A program made the translations under genes and the position numbers. Below are positions 54,099 through 64,000 of a stretch of DNA of 64,000 nt, one piece after another. Source of the DNA: Pyrenophora tritici-repentis (Eukaryota > Ascomycota > Dothideomycetes > Pleosporales > Pleosporaceae); contig NC_089390.1 of NCBI RefSeq assembly GCF_003171515.1, positions 6,820,001 to 6,884,000 of the forward strand. The letters run 5' to 3'. The notes beneath the pieces were generated by a model, which saw only the letters and a program-made list of their open reading frames with translations, did no database searches and had not been told where the DNA came from. The number at the start of each line of letters is the position of its first letter. Within the stretch, counting starts at the first letter, position 1.

Positions 54099-55024
54099 AT
54101 GATTGCGAAAATGAATGGAGTAAACGAGCATGAGGAATGTGGGGAACAAGATGGGATACCCGTACACTCGATCACTAATGTACCCGTTACCGAGGAGAGA
54201 AAACCATATATCAACGACAAGGAATCTAAACTCCAGCACGCAGGTACGTCGGGTCATAGCTATGATGCTCATCCTTACCTTACTAACGCCAAAAAAGCCG
54301 TCGCACGCGCCAATCTCGCCCCTTCCGAACAAACACCCCAAGGAAGCACAAAAGACGACTGGGCAAAGAAACACGCCCACCAAACGGTCCTTCAACAACA
54401 CTGCGACTTCTTCGACCGCGATCACGACGGTGTGCTTTGGCCGCAGGACACCTTCATCGGCTTCTACCGTCTAGGCCTTGGCATCTTCTTCTCCGCTTTT
54501 GCCGTCCTGGTAATCCACATCAACTTTTCGTATCCCACTTGCCCGGGCTGGCTGCCAGATCCTTATTTCCGCCTCTTTTTACACAATGTGCATCGGGCGC
54601 GTCATGGCAGTGACACGGGAACGTATGATACTGAGGGCAGGTTTATACCAGCAAAGTTTGAGGAGATATTTACAAAGTACGCGGACGGAAGGGATTACCT
54701 GACATTTCAGGACTTGAGAAATGTGCTGTCCGGACAGAGGAACATCAATGATCCAATCGGGTGGTGTGGGTTTATCTTCGAATGTAAGTCTAAGTTGTTG
54801 GAGAGTGGCATGGGAGAATATGCTAATTTGGCTAGGGTCCGCGACTTATCTGATGCTTTGGCCCGAAGACGGTCGCCTGATGAAGGTAATTAATGGAAGA
54901 TTTGCTTCTTTTGTAGCATATTACTGACTCTGAGAAGGAGGACATACGCGCCGTCTACGACGGCAGTATATTCCAGAAAATTGCCGACAAACGCGAGCAG
55001 CAAAAGAGGGTAAAGAAGGGATGA
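54099..55024 (+). CDS. Caleosin-family peroxygenase
   Basis: Three exons: 54099-54783, 54836-54885, 54938-55024 (822 nt, 273 residues). The protein has an EF-hand-like calcium-binding loop (FFDRDHDGVLWPQDTFIGF, about residues 105-125) followed by a hydrophobic segment (LGIFFSAFAVLVIHINFSY) containing the region where plant caleosins have their proline knot, then FRLFLHNVHRARHGSD, YDTEGRF and, spread over exons 2-3, ATYLMLWPEDGRLMKEDIRAVYDGSIF. Splicing restores this conserved C-terminus. Caleosins sit on lipid droplets or ER membranes and many are heme peroxygenases acting on fatty-acid hydroperoxides; fungal members affect sporulation and host interaction. The gene is intact and lies between the two regulator pairs. 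An in-frame ATG at 54111 is an alternative start. Confidence 0.9.
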
Positions 55025-55985
55025 TTCAAGCATTTACTTCGCGAGGAAATTGGTTTGTGTATCTGAGGGGTACATAGAAAGTAGTCTACAATCTCCGAGC
55101 AAATGGTACGACATCGAGGTTGTCACGTGAGCATGTAGCTTAGATGTATCAATCGTGTCAATAAACAAACATAAAAACAATGCACATACATCCCCGTTCT
55201 ACAACCCCATCAAAAGATAACTCGCAAAATATCATCTATGTACCACACCACAGCCCCCACACGCGTCCACCACCCTCACATCCCACGAAATGCACTACAC
55301 CCAAACGCTCCCCGAGCCCTCACACCAAACTTTGCCACTATCCACACAGCCCTCTACACCAAATCCACTCATCGGCCGATGCACCCACAAATCAGACCAC
55401 TTTGCTCCCCCCTTGCCCCTCACTCGCTGGCTCGGCAAGAAATGCCGCTTGAGCGTACATGACACTTGCTTCGCCAAGCAAAAAGGGATTCCTTCCCGAA
55501 GTATCGTCTCGAATGCACGGATGAAGCTAGACTGGGTGGAGGATGATTACTGATCTGAGTGGGTGGTCCATACGATTGCTTTCGATTTCGGGTTGGGCAA
55601 GTTTGGTCGGGAAGACCGGGTGGTGGGAGAGTACGGGGTACGTGGACGGGTGGATTTTTTGTGCGCAGGCTTAGGGGTGATGGAGCTAGGAGGAGTGGGT
55701 GAGGAGTAAATCTGGAAGGATGTGATATCTCGAGGTGCGACATAGGCTGCATGCGATAGATATTGGGAAGGTTTGTTCTTGCACCCTGAAACTTTTGATT
55801 TTTTTTTCGTGCTGATGATACCTAGTACTAATTGAACTGTCGCTGTGTATGCCCTCATATTATCTATGTGTGTTCATGAATAATGCCTTGCTTTATCCTA
55901 TACGTCTCTGTGTTCCCCGTCCAGCTGTTTGTGAATTATACCTCGCGGTATTCCATACATTCGTCCCCCCCTCCAGCTGTGATGA
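55025..55985. other. Spacer between caleosin and regulator pair B
   Basis: About 960 bp, C-rich then AT-richer, with no supported gene. The segment from about 55,515 resembles the 3' flank of pair A near 42,026, so it is probably part of the duplicated segment. Confidence 0.5.
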
Positions 55986-58405
55986 CTAGAACACGATAGT
56001 CCGCCATGTCCTAGATGCTTGTTGTACATGCTGAGTACTTGATGAAGGACCACCATCACCTGGTAGCTTTAATTCGCCCATGGACTTTAAAAGACGGTTC
56101 AGACGTCGCTCTGTAGGGTCACAAGTAATGGCCTCTACGTTCACGGGGTAGTCGCTTTGGATGTGCTCCATCATCAGCTCTTCTCTCTCTTCTTCATTCT
56201 TGACGCGTGCCCAATCCCTGAGTAGCTTGACATCGACTGGATTCATTTCGTCGCGGAGTATGCGGAATATGAGCTCGGACAGGTAGAAGTTACGGCCCTG
56301 ATCGCGCAAGCCCTTGGCGCACAAGATGAGCGTGGCTCTTGTGGCCTTCATGACGGCTGGGAAGTGCTCTTGCTGTGCTTCCGGGGTGCGCAAACGCTCC
56401 ACTGCGTCGAAACCGAGCTGGACGAGGACTTGAAGCAAGAATATATAGTAGGCGTCGAAGCCATGTCGATGGTAGAACATGTGAAGTAGTGTTTGCAGAC
56501 TTGCCTTTGATGTATTAAACAGCTTCGTCGGACTGAACCCGGCCTGATTTTGGAAAGCATCGATTTTTTTGAATACGTTAAAAGATTTCTCGTGCTTCAA
56601 GAAAGGCTGGAAGGTCATAGTGATCAAGTTATGGAATTGCATACTGCAGTCACCAGGTTAGTCATCCAATATTCTGTGGGCCGGCGCTCACCTTACTGTA
56701 GAAGAAGATGGGAAGGCATTGCAATATTCCGTGGCTGTAAAGGTTCGGGAAGTTCACGGAACCATTGCATGAGCATACTGTTGTAGCGGGATGCTTGCTG
56801 TAAGTCAATTTCGTCTTGTCCGTCCTCTTCTGGAAGTGCTTTGCTCGCTACGTCATTCATGATGCACCTGAGCCTGATCAAGGCTAAGAAGGTCTGCCCA
56901 AGATGAATGGGAATCTATTGAAGCGAATTAGCTTCTCTTTGATGGACAGGTGATCATGTGGATGTATCGAGCCAAACCGTGCTTTCTACATCGAGACGTA
57001 CCAAGTGTTCTACGAGGGGGTATTTGACCCATATCTCTCCAAAAAAGTCTTGCGCATGTTCGTAGTTCGGCAGCCCATCCTGGGGTGGAAATCGAGAAAG
57101 CGGAGGCTTCATGAGGTAGAAGCAAGAGAATCTAAATCTGAATCAGCACCTAGAAGTGTGGCATTGTGAGGTGAGTAATTTGGCTCATACGACTGCTGCG
57201 AGAATATTCCCCAAGCTGTGATGGTTCTCGACACACGTTCCTTCTCGCTAAAGTGTGGTTTTATATCGTACAGATCTAGTTTGTTCGCAATAGCCACCGC
57301 ATCAGTCCACGTGCTCCAGCCCATACTATCCATTCCGTTGGCGAAGTATACTCTGCCTAGGATAGTGGCGGCCTGAACGGAAGGGAGGCTTAAGACACCT
57401 TGCTCTTGCTCCTGCTTCCAGAGTCGCCGCGTCTCGGCCATACAGAGATAGCTGTGCGTCTTGGGGTTCCAGAACTCGGCGCGGTCTTGCAAGGTACCCA
57501 TCCCATGGCATGCAGCTGTTAGAATGGCATTCACAAGGAGTGGCGAGCAATAATCAGTTCTTCCAGAAGTCATATCACCGAGGAAATGATCCTTGTGGAA
57601 GCATGGCCAGAGCGGATACTCATATAACAAGTATGCCTCAAGGAGCCGAGTAAGAAAGACATGATCCGAGCTCACTGAAGTCCACTTGGATGGCTTGAGT
57701 AGTTCGGGCGATATTCGTGGATCATAGATGCGAGCACCGGGATAAGGCACGCGGTAGATGGCATGCTCTACAGCCTCGGTACCTTGTTGGGATGCCTCGG
57801 CTGACAAAGCCTGATACAGTCTCGAGCTGAGATATGGGTTATCGGTGCCTTGAAAGAGTGGCATCATGTCGGCGAGATAGGGCGACGTGAATTGGAATGT
57901 TGTATCCGGGACAAGCATCAGCTGTAGACGAAGACTGCCATACTCGACGTAGCGCAGAATCGAGTGAATGTCAGTACCACGACGGATGTGGATGAGAATT
58001 TGTTGGGCAACATGAAATGGCTGGGAGCGGAGGAGAGCAAAGACTTGCTCGAGCCCATAATCTGCCACGCGCTCTGGTGAGCTAGGCTGCTGGCTGCGTT
58101 TGGACATGTCGGGCCGGGCCGGAGGCAGGATCAGGTAGTTGCATGGCGTCTGACGCCTGTGACATTGTGAGCATTGCGGACGTTCAACAGAGCACTAGCA
58201 CATGTCAGAAACGATTCGCTCGTATTCGAAGATTCGAAGCCGTCGATGATCAGCACGTCGGCCTTACCTTTGTGATGCGACCGCGACAGGCCTCACATGC
58301 TCCTGCGCCTACAATGTCTTCCAACCTCATGGTAGGCTGGCGGCACCGAAGAGAGACCGAAGGCTGGCCAATGTGGGATAGATGGCTAGGTGTTGATGCA
58401 TCCAT
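55986..58405 (-). CDS. Zn2Cys6 transcription factor, pair B, minus-strand member
   Basis: Five exons: 58405-58268, 58194-57191, 57131-57002, 56914-56697, 56643-55986 (2148 nt, 715 residues). The zinc cluster is split by the first intron after ACEACRGRITK and continues CSVERPQCSQCHRRQTPC, again with exact CX2CX6CX6CX2CX6C spacing. The fungal_trans region matches pair A closely (YPLWPCFHKDHF, LLVNAILTAAC, FANGMDSMGW, FSCFYLMKPPLSR, LGQTF). Exon lengths 1 and 3-5 equal the pair A counterparts (138, 130, 218, 658). The pair A intron in the LTAAC-HG-x-G region is absent here, with the coding sequence continuous. No damage is seen. Its divergent partner is broken by a transposon. Confidence 0.88.
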
Positions 58406-58746
58406 TGGTCGTTCCGCAATCTGGTACCTAAATGCACAAGTGGGCAGCTTCTCCCACACATGACGTCGCCACTTACTTGTCCATTGGTCGCGGCGGTAAT
58501 CGCCCAGACCAATCACAGCATTTCTCGTCACGAAGTTAGCCATACATAACATAATTATCCCGCCTAATTGCCTGTAATGCCTGTGTCTTCAATCGTATCC
58601 TTCCTCTCCGCCAGAGATGCCCAAGTTCATCCACCGCCAAGCTTGACGACGCTATCCGAGCTGACCCACTACACTGACGCACATGTTGTCCATCTCGCCC
58701 ACGCCTTTCGACCGTCGACCGTACTCGCCTTTCGGCTACTGATTGC
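58406..58746. promoter_or_regulatory. Divergent promoter of regulator pair B
   Basis: 341 bp between divergent starts, equivalent to 44924-45313. No binding site was assigned. Comparing the two intervals would show which blocks are conserved. Confidence 0.5.
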
Positions 58747-61231
58747 ATGGACGACCGGTCCGGTCCGCCTGAGGGCCTCAGCTCGTCGTATCGACAAGAC
58801 GCAAAAGTGGCGATTCCAAGGATCCAAGGTCGCGACTACCAGATGCCGGCAGCCACACGAGCGCCCCGAGTGCGTACTGACGTAGTGAGCAAGGCTGTAA
58901 GTAGTAGTTGTATACACGCTTGCATGTTGGATCGGCACTGACGGCTGCGCCTAGTGTACCCAGTGCCGCAAACGAAGTGGGCCCCTCCTAGTTCCATCCA
59001 TGCCTCGAGACTTCGCCTAGCTGATGTTCTCCTGGCTACAGCTCGAAGCTTGCTGACTACAGCCAGAGATCAAATGCTCTGGTGAACGTCCACGCTGCGT
59101 CTATTGCGCCAAACATGAAACCGACTGTCACTATGACGAAGAACGCAAGGATCGGCTACGAGGGTTCGGTAGCCCCAGCCATCATGCAGACCGCGACTCG
59201 TGCTAACATTGCGCCAGAGCTGTACATAAGAACGAAGTGCTAACCCAGCTCCTGCTTGATATCAGCAGCCAGCTCGACGAGCAGGCAAGGAGGAGGGTCC
59301 AGGATACCCTGGCTTCGTTTGACGGTGACACCCCTCCTCCGCTAACTCTCTCACGACCAAACACTTCGCACAGCAAGCGGCCAAGACAGACGTCGTCCCA
59401 GGACAATGAAGATGCAAGAAGCCTCAACTCGGCCGATGGCGGCGAGGCTTTTGTTTCGGCCTCGGTAGGTTCCAACGAAGACTTGGACTTCATTCAGGAG
59501 GATCTTCTACAAAATGAAGACGCGAACAACACCGCAGGCTATTGTGGTCGCAACTCGCAAACTCAGTGGCTACGTGCCCTTGAGGCCAAGGTCGAACAAC
59601 CTGAAGGTGAGCCTTCTAATATGCCTTATGGACCCCCTGGAGAATCCGGTCAGGCTTTCAACCAGCGCGCTGAGGCGCTTCGTCAGCGTCAGCAAAAGGC
59701 CGAGAAAAAAGGCATTCATCAAAACTCATTTACCGGTTATTACTTCTACCTCGATCACATACACATCGATATCGACATTGAAAATCCACACATCCTCCCA
59801 ACTGCTCAAACGGCTATTATGCTGTTTGACTACTACTCACAAGCCGTTCACCGCCCCTTCAAGATCCTGGATGAAGTCTATGAGAACCAATTGCGGGCCT
59901 TCTTCAATAGAGATCGTGGCTACACCGTCAACGTGTGCCCCAAGTGGAAGGCCACTTTGAATCTCGTATTCGCTATTGGTGCGCGCTACTCACATCTGAT
60001 CGGAGCTGATTGGCGAGCCGATGATCATGACCACCTGGTCTACATGTCGAGAGCAGTACATCTCTTACAGCTTGATTCAGTCGACACTCTTATCTCGCGT
60101 CCCGATCAGGCTCTTATTCGGGCAAGTATTCTTATGGGTAAAGCGCGCCCGTTTCTGACAGTATTAGGCAACGGGACTGCTCTCCTTTTACTATTTAACG
60201 ATCGGTCATGTCAGCAAGTAAGTCGTACACTTTTGGAGAGAAGATTCCGCTACCCTATGAGTAGTATGTTCGCGTACTAATCGATCCCCAGGGCTTGGTA
60301 CACGATTGGCATAGCTATCCGTCATGCACAAGCTGCAGGACTCCATCTTAGAAATGAAGATGTCACTGTCGACTCCAAGAGGAAGATGGCATTGGCCCAA
60401 ATTTGGTGGGCTTTGTATTCCATCGAGTGCGTTCTGACTACAATAACTGGACGTCCTCGTGCTATAGCCGCCAAGGACTGCACGGTACCTCCACCAGGCA
60501 CAATTGGAACAGATATGCAGGCAGCCCATGGGAACGCACAATCCAATCAGTCTATTTCATCCCATTCTATAATTCGGGCGTCTGCCTCTTCCACGGGTGA
60601 AGCACATACCGATACAGTCGTGGACGCGTTTGACGTAGCCTATGTCAGGCTTGACATACTGATGGGCAAGATCCTCTCAGGACTGTACTCTGGAAAGAAG
60701 TCGGCGAAGTCCTGGAAGAGTGCACAAGCCAAAATTAGTTCGCTGTCTGAAGAGCTGGAAGCCTGGGCTTTGAAGTCACTATCGCACGACCCATCTGCGA
60801 CTCCATCAGAGCATAATCTGGGCAGGGAGCAGTTGCTACTCCATCTCTACTATCAAAACGCCAAGGTATGCATTACCCGCCCGTGTTTGTGTCGTCTGGA
60901 TCTGCGCATCAAGGGACAAAGTGAAGATTCGGCACGTTTCAACAAAAAGATGGCTGAAGGTTGCATTGGTGCAGCACTCGCCATCACTTCCATGCTACCT
61001 GATCCTCCAAACCCAGCGTGGTTCTATAAGAACGGTCCGTGGTGGGCCGCTGTCCATATGAGTAAGTTATATCGGTTTTCAGAAAGGTAGATTAACTGAT
61101 ATGTTTTCTAGTCATGCAAGGACTCACTGTGTTCCTATTGGAGCTCGCATTAGACGGTGTCCACTTGACAGGCGACAAATCTCAGGTGGCATCGTGCATC
61201 GATAAGCTGATAGCGTGGCTTCAGTCGATGG

Positions 61232-63962
61232 CAGTGATCGGAATGGTCTGGTCTGGTCTGGTCTGAGGGTACAGACCAGACCAGACCAGGTGCTTACATA
61301 AGGACCGGTCCGACCAGACCGGTCCGACCAACAAGACCGCCAAGAATGAGGCTGAAGCAAAGAAGGAAGCCGAGGAAATGTGTTTTACTACTGACTGTCA
61401 ATCTAGTCGTCTTCGTTCTCACTATCCTCGATATCGCTGTTCCCCTCAGCTTGGGGCTTTCCATACCAGGCCCGGAGACACTCGCACGCTTCTATAATAT
61501 CTGCCTTCAGCCTACCACGGCGATCGACGATAGTAAGCTTCGCGCTACTAAAAAGACGTTCGCATTCATCCGACATAGGCGAGATCGCAAACATGTCTAG
61601 AGCGAAGCGAGCGAGATCTCGTTGGGAGTCGTAGCGAGATAGCCAGTACGCAATAGCCTCATTGCAACCTGCCTCTTCGTTATGAAGCCGGTCAGTAGAG
61701 ATGTATTGTTCATACAAATCAGTTGTAGAAACTGGAGCGTCTATTCGAATGCGCTTATGTTCCCGCTGGCGATCAAATGCTGGGTCAGGATCTCTCTCCT
61801 TCCTGGCTGGTGGTGGCAGCATCTCGACAGGGTACCTTCCCTTATACTCTGTCTCCCAGAGATGCTTCACCGCTAATTGTGCGTTTTCAAACCACCTCTT
61901 CTTCTCTTCGTCGCCATGAAGAACCCACTCTTGCCTGAACCATCCCCACTTGCGATATGGATCAAGGATTTGAGCCGCATAATATGCCGGTGGAAGGTCA
62001 GTATCTTCAGGGAATCGATTTTGCCAATTCAGCTGCTGATTGTTATAGTACTCAACGCACTTTAACCAAGCAGCATCAGCGCAGCCTTGAAGGTACTTCC
62101 ATGTAAAGTTGTTATCGTCCTCAGTGTGGATGTCGTGGTAGTGATCCTTCGTCTCGCTTATCTCCCGGAGAAGGCAGTCCAAAGTTGAAAACCAGTCCGC
62201 AAGTGACGTCTTCTTACCTTCAGAAAGCAAAGTTGCAGCATAGAAGTCTTTGAGAGCGAGTTCAATCTTTTCAAGCTCAAACCAGTGCTGTCCATCAAGC
62301 TTAAAGTTCGCGATCCCTACGGAGCCCTTTCCAGGTACATGACGAGCCGAGAAGAGCTCTAAACGTTCTCGAACATTTAATGCACGTGTAATCGAATAAA
62401 ACCATGAGTTCCAGCGGGTCGAGTTGTTCTGGATAAGCTCAAGCCCGTCGAATTGCGAAAGATCTCCGCCGATAATAATTGTAGCAAACTCCTCACGCCG
62501 TTGTGGAGTAAGCCTGATGTATCGCACCAGGTTGTGAAGACGACCCAAACATCCGAACTTCTTCCAGAGCTCTTCCACCTTCGTATAGTCGCCACGTTGA
62601 TGATGCTTCTCCAGCTTCGCAAGATACTTCTCACAGTTTCGCCCCATAAGGAACGCCTGGCAACAGAGGTTGATGACATGGCCCAAGCAACGCAGCCGGC
62701 GATGACGACGTTGTTTTGACTTCATCCATGGGCAGAGATCCTTGAGTATAAACTCAACAGCGGTATCATTTGCCGAGGCATTATCCAGCATAAAGTATCC
62801 AATCTGATCTCCGCTAATGTCGTATTCTTCCAGCAATTCAAGGACCACCGATCCAAGATTCTCTCCAGTATGTTCGCCGTATATACGTCGCATACCTAAA
62901 GCGGTAACACGTCGCATGCCGGTAGTATCAATCCACATAGCGACGACGCCTAGGATAGCGTAAGGGTTTGGTGAAGTCCAGAGATCAAAGGAGATAGAGA
63001 TCCTACTCCGTGAATGGTGTAGGTCCTCCCTAAGCTGTTGCTTCTTCGATATGAATGCATTCATTACCCAGCTTCGGATAGTCTTCGCAGCCTTCGGGAG
63101 GTGGTTGAGTAGTGCCGGATTTAAAAAGAGGAGTAGTTCACGAAAGTACTGGTTCTCTAATTGAAAGAAGGCGATATGGCAGTACACAATCCAACGAATT
63201 AGAAGCTCTTTAAACTTCTCTACTGACTCCTTCCAGAAAAAGATGCTGGAAGCAGCCCCATCCTTTTGCTGGTCGATTATAGACTTCCGTACAGAACCCT
63301 TTCGCTTGATGCCACTCTGGGGATCAATCTGGTGCTTCTGTTCCAGGTGATTCCGGATCCTAGAAGTGCCATTGATGACAAACAACTCTTGCTTGCTCTT
63401 CCCAACCCTGCACTCATGGCAGTAATACACCTCTTTCTTATCGCTATCTCGAATGTATTGGAGTCCGTACTTCCAGATGTGTGATGTACCTTGACGGAAA
63501 TCCTTCCTTGCAATTATTGCACGTTTCACGTACGTGATACCGCCCTGCACGAACTCATCTGGAGATTCGTGATATTGAATAGGAGTGGGTGATAGTATAG
63601 GGGTGGGTGATGACGTGGGGATAGGAGATGGAGTAAGAGACGTTAAATCTAGTCTTATAATATTCGATGGGGACGGTGAGGTTGGTGTTGAAGGCTCCAT
63701 AACAATAGTATATAAGTAGGTTGTTAAGGACTTGATTGTTCTATGTAAGTAGAAGACTTACCTTGATCTTAATGACTCATATTGTGCTAAATTTTCTGGC
63801 TAGATTAGTCTAAGATCTAGTCACGTGGACCTATTTATAGCCGGACCGGTCCGATCATCTAGACCGGTCCGACCACGGTCTCAAAAAATCGCCAGACCAG
63901 ACCAAGTCTTGGCGGTCTAGACCAGACCAAGACCAAGTCAGACCAGACCATTCCGATCACTG
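61232..63962 (-). mobile_element. hAT DNA transposon, copy 2, complete
   Basis: 2731 bp, ends CAGTGATCGG and CCGATCACTG, exact 8-bp duplication GTCGATGG (61224-61231, 63963-63970). It has the uninterrupted transposase upstream region and 25 bp near its right end that copy 1 lacks (TCTTGGCGG-containing, complementary to a GACCGCCAAG word in the left arm). This is the better candidate for an autonomous element. Confidence 0.97.
61403..63700 (-). CDS. hAT transposase, copy 2
   Basis: 765 residues, ATG at 63700, same protein as the transposase at 49,779: BED zinc finger (about 85-140), RNase-H-like DDE core with an all-helical insertion, and C-terminal dimerisation domain (DMFAISPMSDECERLFSS). 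No stop or frameshift. It lies antisense within the last exon of the pair B regulator, so its transcription would oppose that gene. Identity with copy 1 points to very recent movement. Confidence 0.95.
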   Translation of the reverse strand: MEPSTPTSPSPSNIIRLDLTSLTPSPIPTSSPTPILSPTPIQYHESPDEFVQGGITYVKRAIIARKDFRQGTSHIWKYGLQYIRDSDKKEVYYCHECRVGKSKQELFVINGTSRIRNHLEQKHQIDPQSGIKRKGSVRKSIIDQQKDGAASSIFFWKESVEKFKELLIRWIVYCHIAFFQLENQYFRELLLFLNPALLNHLPKAAKTIRSWVMNAFISKKQQLREDLHHSRSRISISFDLWTSPNPYAILGVVAMWIDTTGMRRVTALGMRRIYGEHTGENLGSVVLELLEEYDISGDQIGYFMLDNASANDTAVEFILKDLCPWMKSKQRRHRRLRCLGHVINLCCQAFLMGRNCEKYLAKLEKHHQRGDYTKVEELWKKFGCLGRLHNLVRYIRLTPQRREEFATIIIGGDLSQFDGLELIQNNSTRWNSWFYSITRALNVRERLELFSARHVPGKGSVGIANFKLDGQHWFELEKIELALKDFYAATLLSEGKKTSLADWFSTLDCLLREISETKDHYHDIHTEDDNNFTWKYLQGCADAAWLKCVEYYNNQQLNWQNRFPEDTDLPPAYYAAQILDPYRKWGWFRQEWVLHGDEEKKRWFENAQLAVKHLWETEYKGRYPVEMLPPPARKERDPDPAFDRQREHKRIRIDAPVSTTDLYEQYISTDRLHNEEAGCNEAIAYWLSRYDSQRDLARFALDMFAISPMSDECERLFSSAKLTIVDRRGRLKADIIEACECLRAWYGKPQAEGNSDIEDSENEDD

Positions 63963-64000
63963 GTCGATGGGAACCGTTGACGCTGTCAGCAAGAGCGCAT

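Larger units (their letters stand above)
58747..64000 (+). pseudogene. Zn2Cys6 transcription factor, pair B, plus-strand member, disrupted by hAT
   Basis: Exons 58747-58896, 58955-58976, 59067-59163, 59218-60121, 60168-60217, 60292-61061 and 61112 onward match the pair A gene, including the 22-nt micro-exon with CTQCRKR. The zinc cluster (to VYCAKHETDC) and the fungal_trans region are intact. The fourth intron uses a GC donor (GCAAGT at 60122) where pair A has GT. In the last exon, after DKLIAWLQSM, a 2731-bp hAT transposon (61232-63962) interrupts the frame; beyond it the sequence resumes in register as TVDAVSKSA and runs off the window. A transcript reading into the element would gain only a few foreign residues before a stop (IGMVWSGLV), so a protein lacking the C-terminal region might still be made. 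Confidence 0.9.

Noticed and set aside
55180..55452. Proline/threonine/histidine-rich ORF downstream of the caleosin gene
   Set aside because: C-rich low-complexity sequence opens several overlapping frames at once; no conserved motif supports any of them.
57109..57190. Apparent C-terminus of a shorter pair B regulator ending near 57,109
   Set aside because: The frame runs into an intron (GTATGAG donor at 57190, TTTAG acceptor); the paralog has the matching intron and the conserved FSCFYLMKPP continues after it.

Overview
The window is fungal nuclear DNA. The genes carry short (46-91 bp) spliceosomal introns with GTANGN donors and CTAAC/CTGAT branch sites, and the protein families are ascomycete ones (Zn2Cys6 regulators, Mtf2, caleosin, PYM, PD-(D/E)XK-like and DUF7587-like families). 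The repeat content (pogo, hAT and Copia elements with intact ORFs, a Ty3/Gypsy chromovirus, LINE relics with TAG-rich decay) suggests a filamentous ascomycete, most likely Dothideomycetes/Pleosporales and perhaps Pyrenophora-like; that placement is inference.

Layout. 1-1.74 kb: a decayed pogo transposase cut by the window edge, then a degenerate tandem repeat. 1.98-12.5 kb is a conserved core block: an Mtf2-domain mitochondrial protein, a UBR1-type E3 ubiquitin ligase, a five-exon QCR9 (complex III subunit), and divergently from it PYM (exon-junction-complex recycling). 12.5-31 kb is accessory and heavily degraded: a DUF7587-like gene split by a Gypsy chromovirus (exact 5-bp duplication), which itself carries two hAT-type MITEs; then relics of a PD-(D/E)XK-like gene, a 3CxxC zinc-finger gene, a P450-like gene and a LINE. 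These relics are broken mostly by TAG codons, as repeat-induced point mutation (RIP) would produce. A solo LTR and a pogo element, again carrying a MITE, follow. 31.4-37.4 kb is a Copia element with identical LTRs and one open 1743-residue ORF; a second pogo copy lies next to it, followed by a C2H2 zinc-finger relic and a solo LTR.

42.4-64 kb holds a tandemly duplicated, head-to-head pair of Zn2Cys6 transcription factor genes. The first pair (42,426-48,181) looks intact. The second (55,986-64,000+) has an intact minus-strand member, but its plus-strand member is cut in the last exon by a full hAT transposon with a perfect 8-bp target duplication. A second hAT copy with the same transposase protein lies between the pairs at 49.6-52.5 kb, joined to a Copia 5' relic but lacking a matching target duplication. 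A caleosin gene also lies between the pairs.

The most notable observations are the duplicated divergent regulator pair with one member knocked out, the precise intron differences between the copies, the same 158-bp hAT MITE inserted in two unrelated transposons, pogo elements whose outer terminal repeats differ while the inner parts match, and a contrast between RIP-like decay in some sequences and pristine Copia/hAT copies. Intron-exon models were read by eye from splice signals and from agreement between paralogs. No RNA evidence or database search was available.
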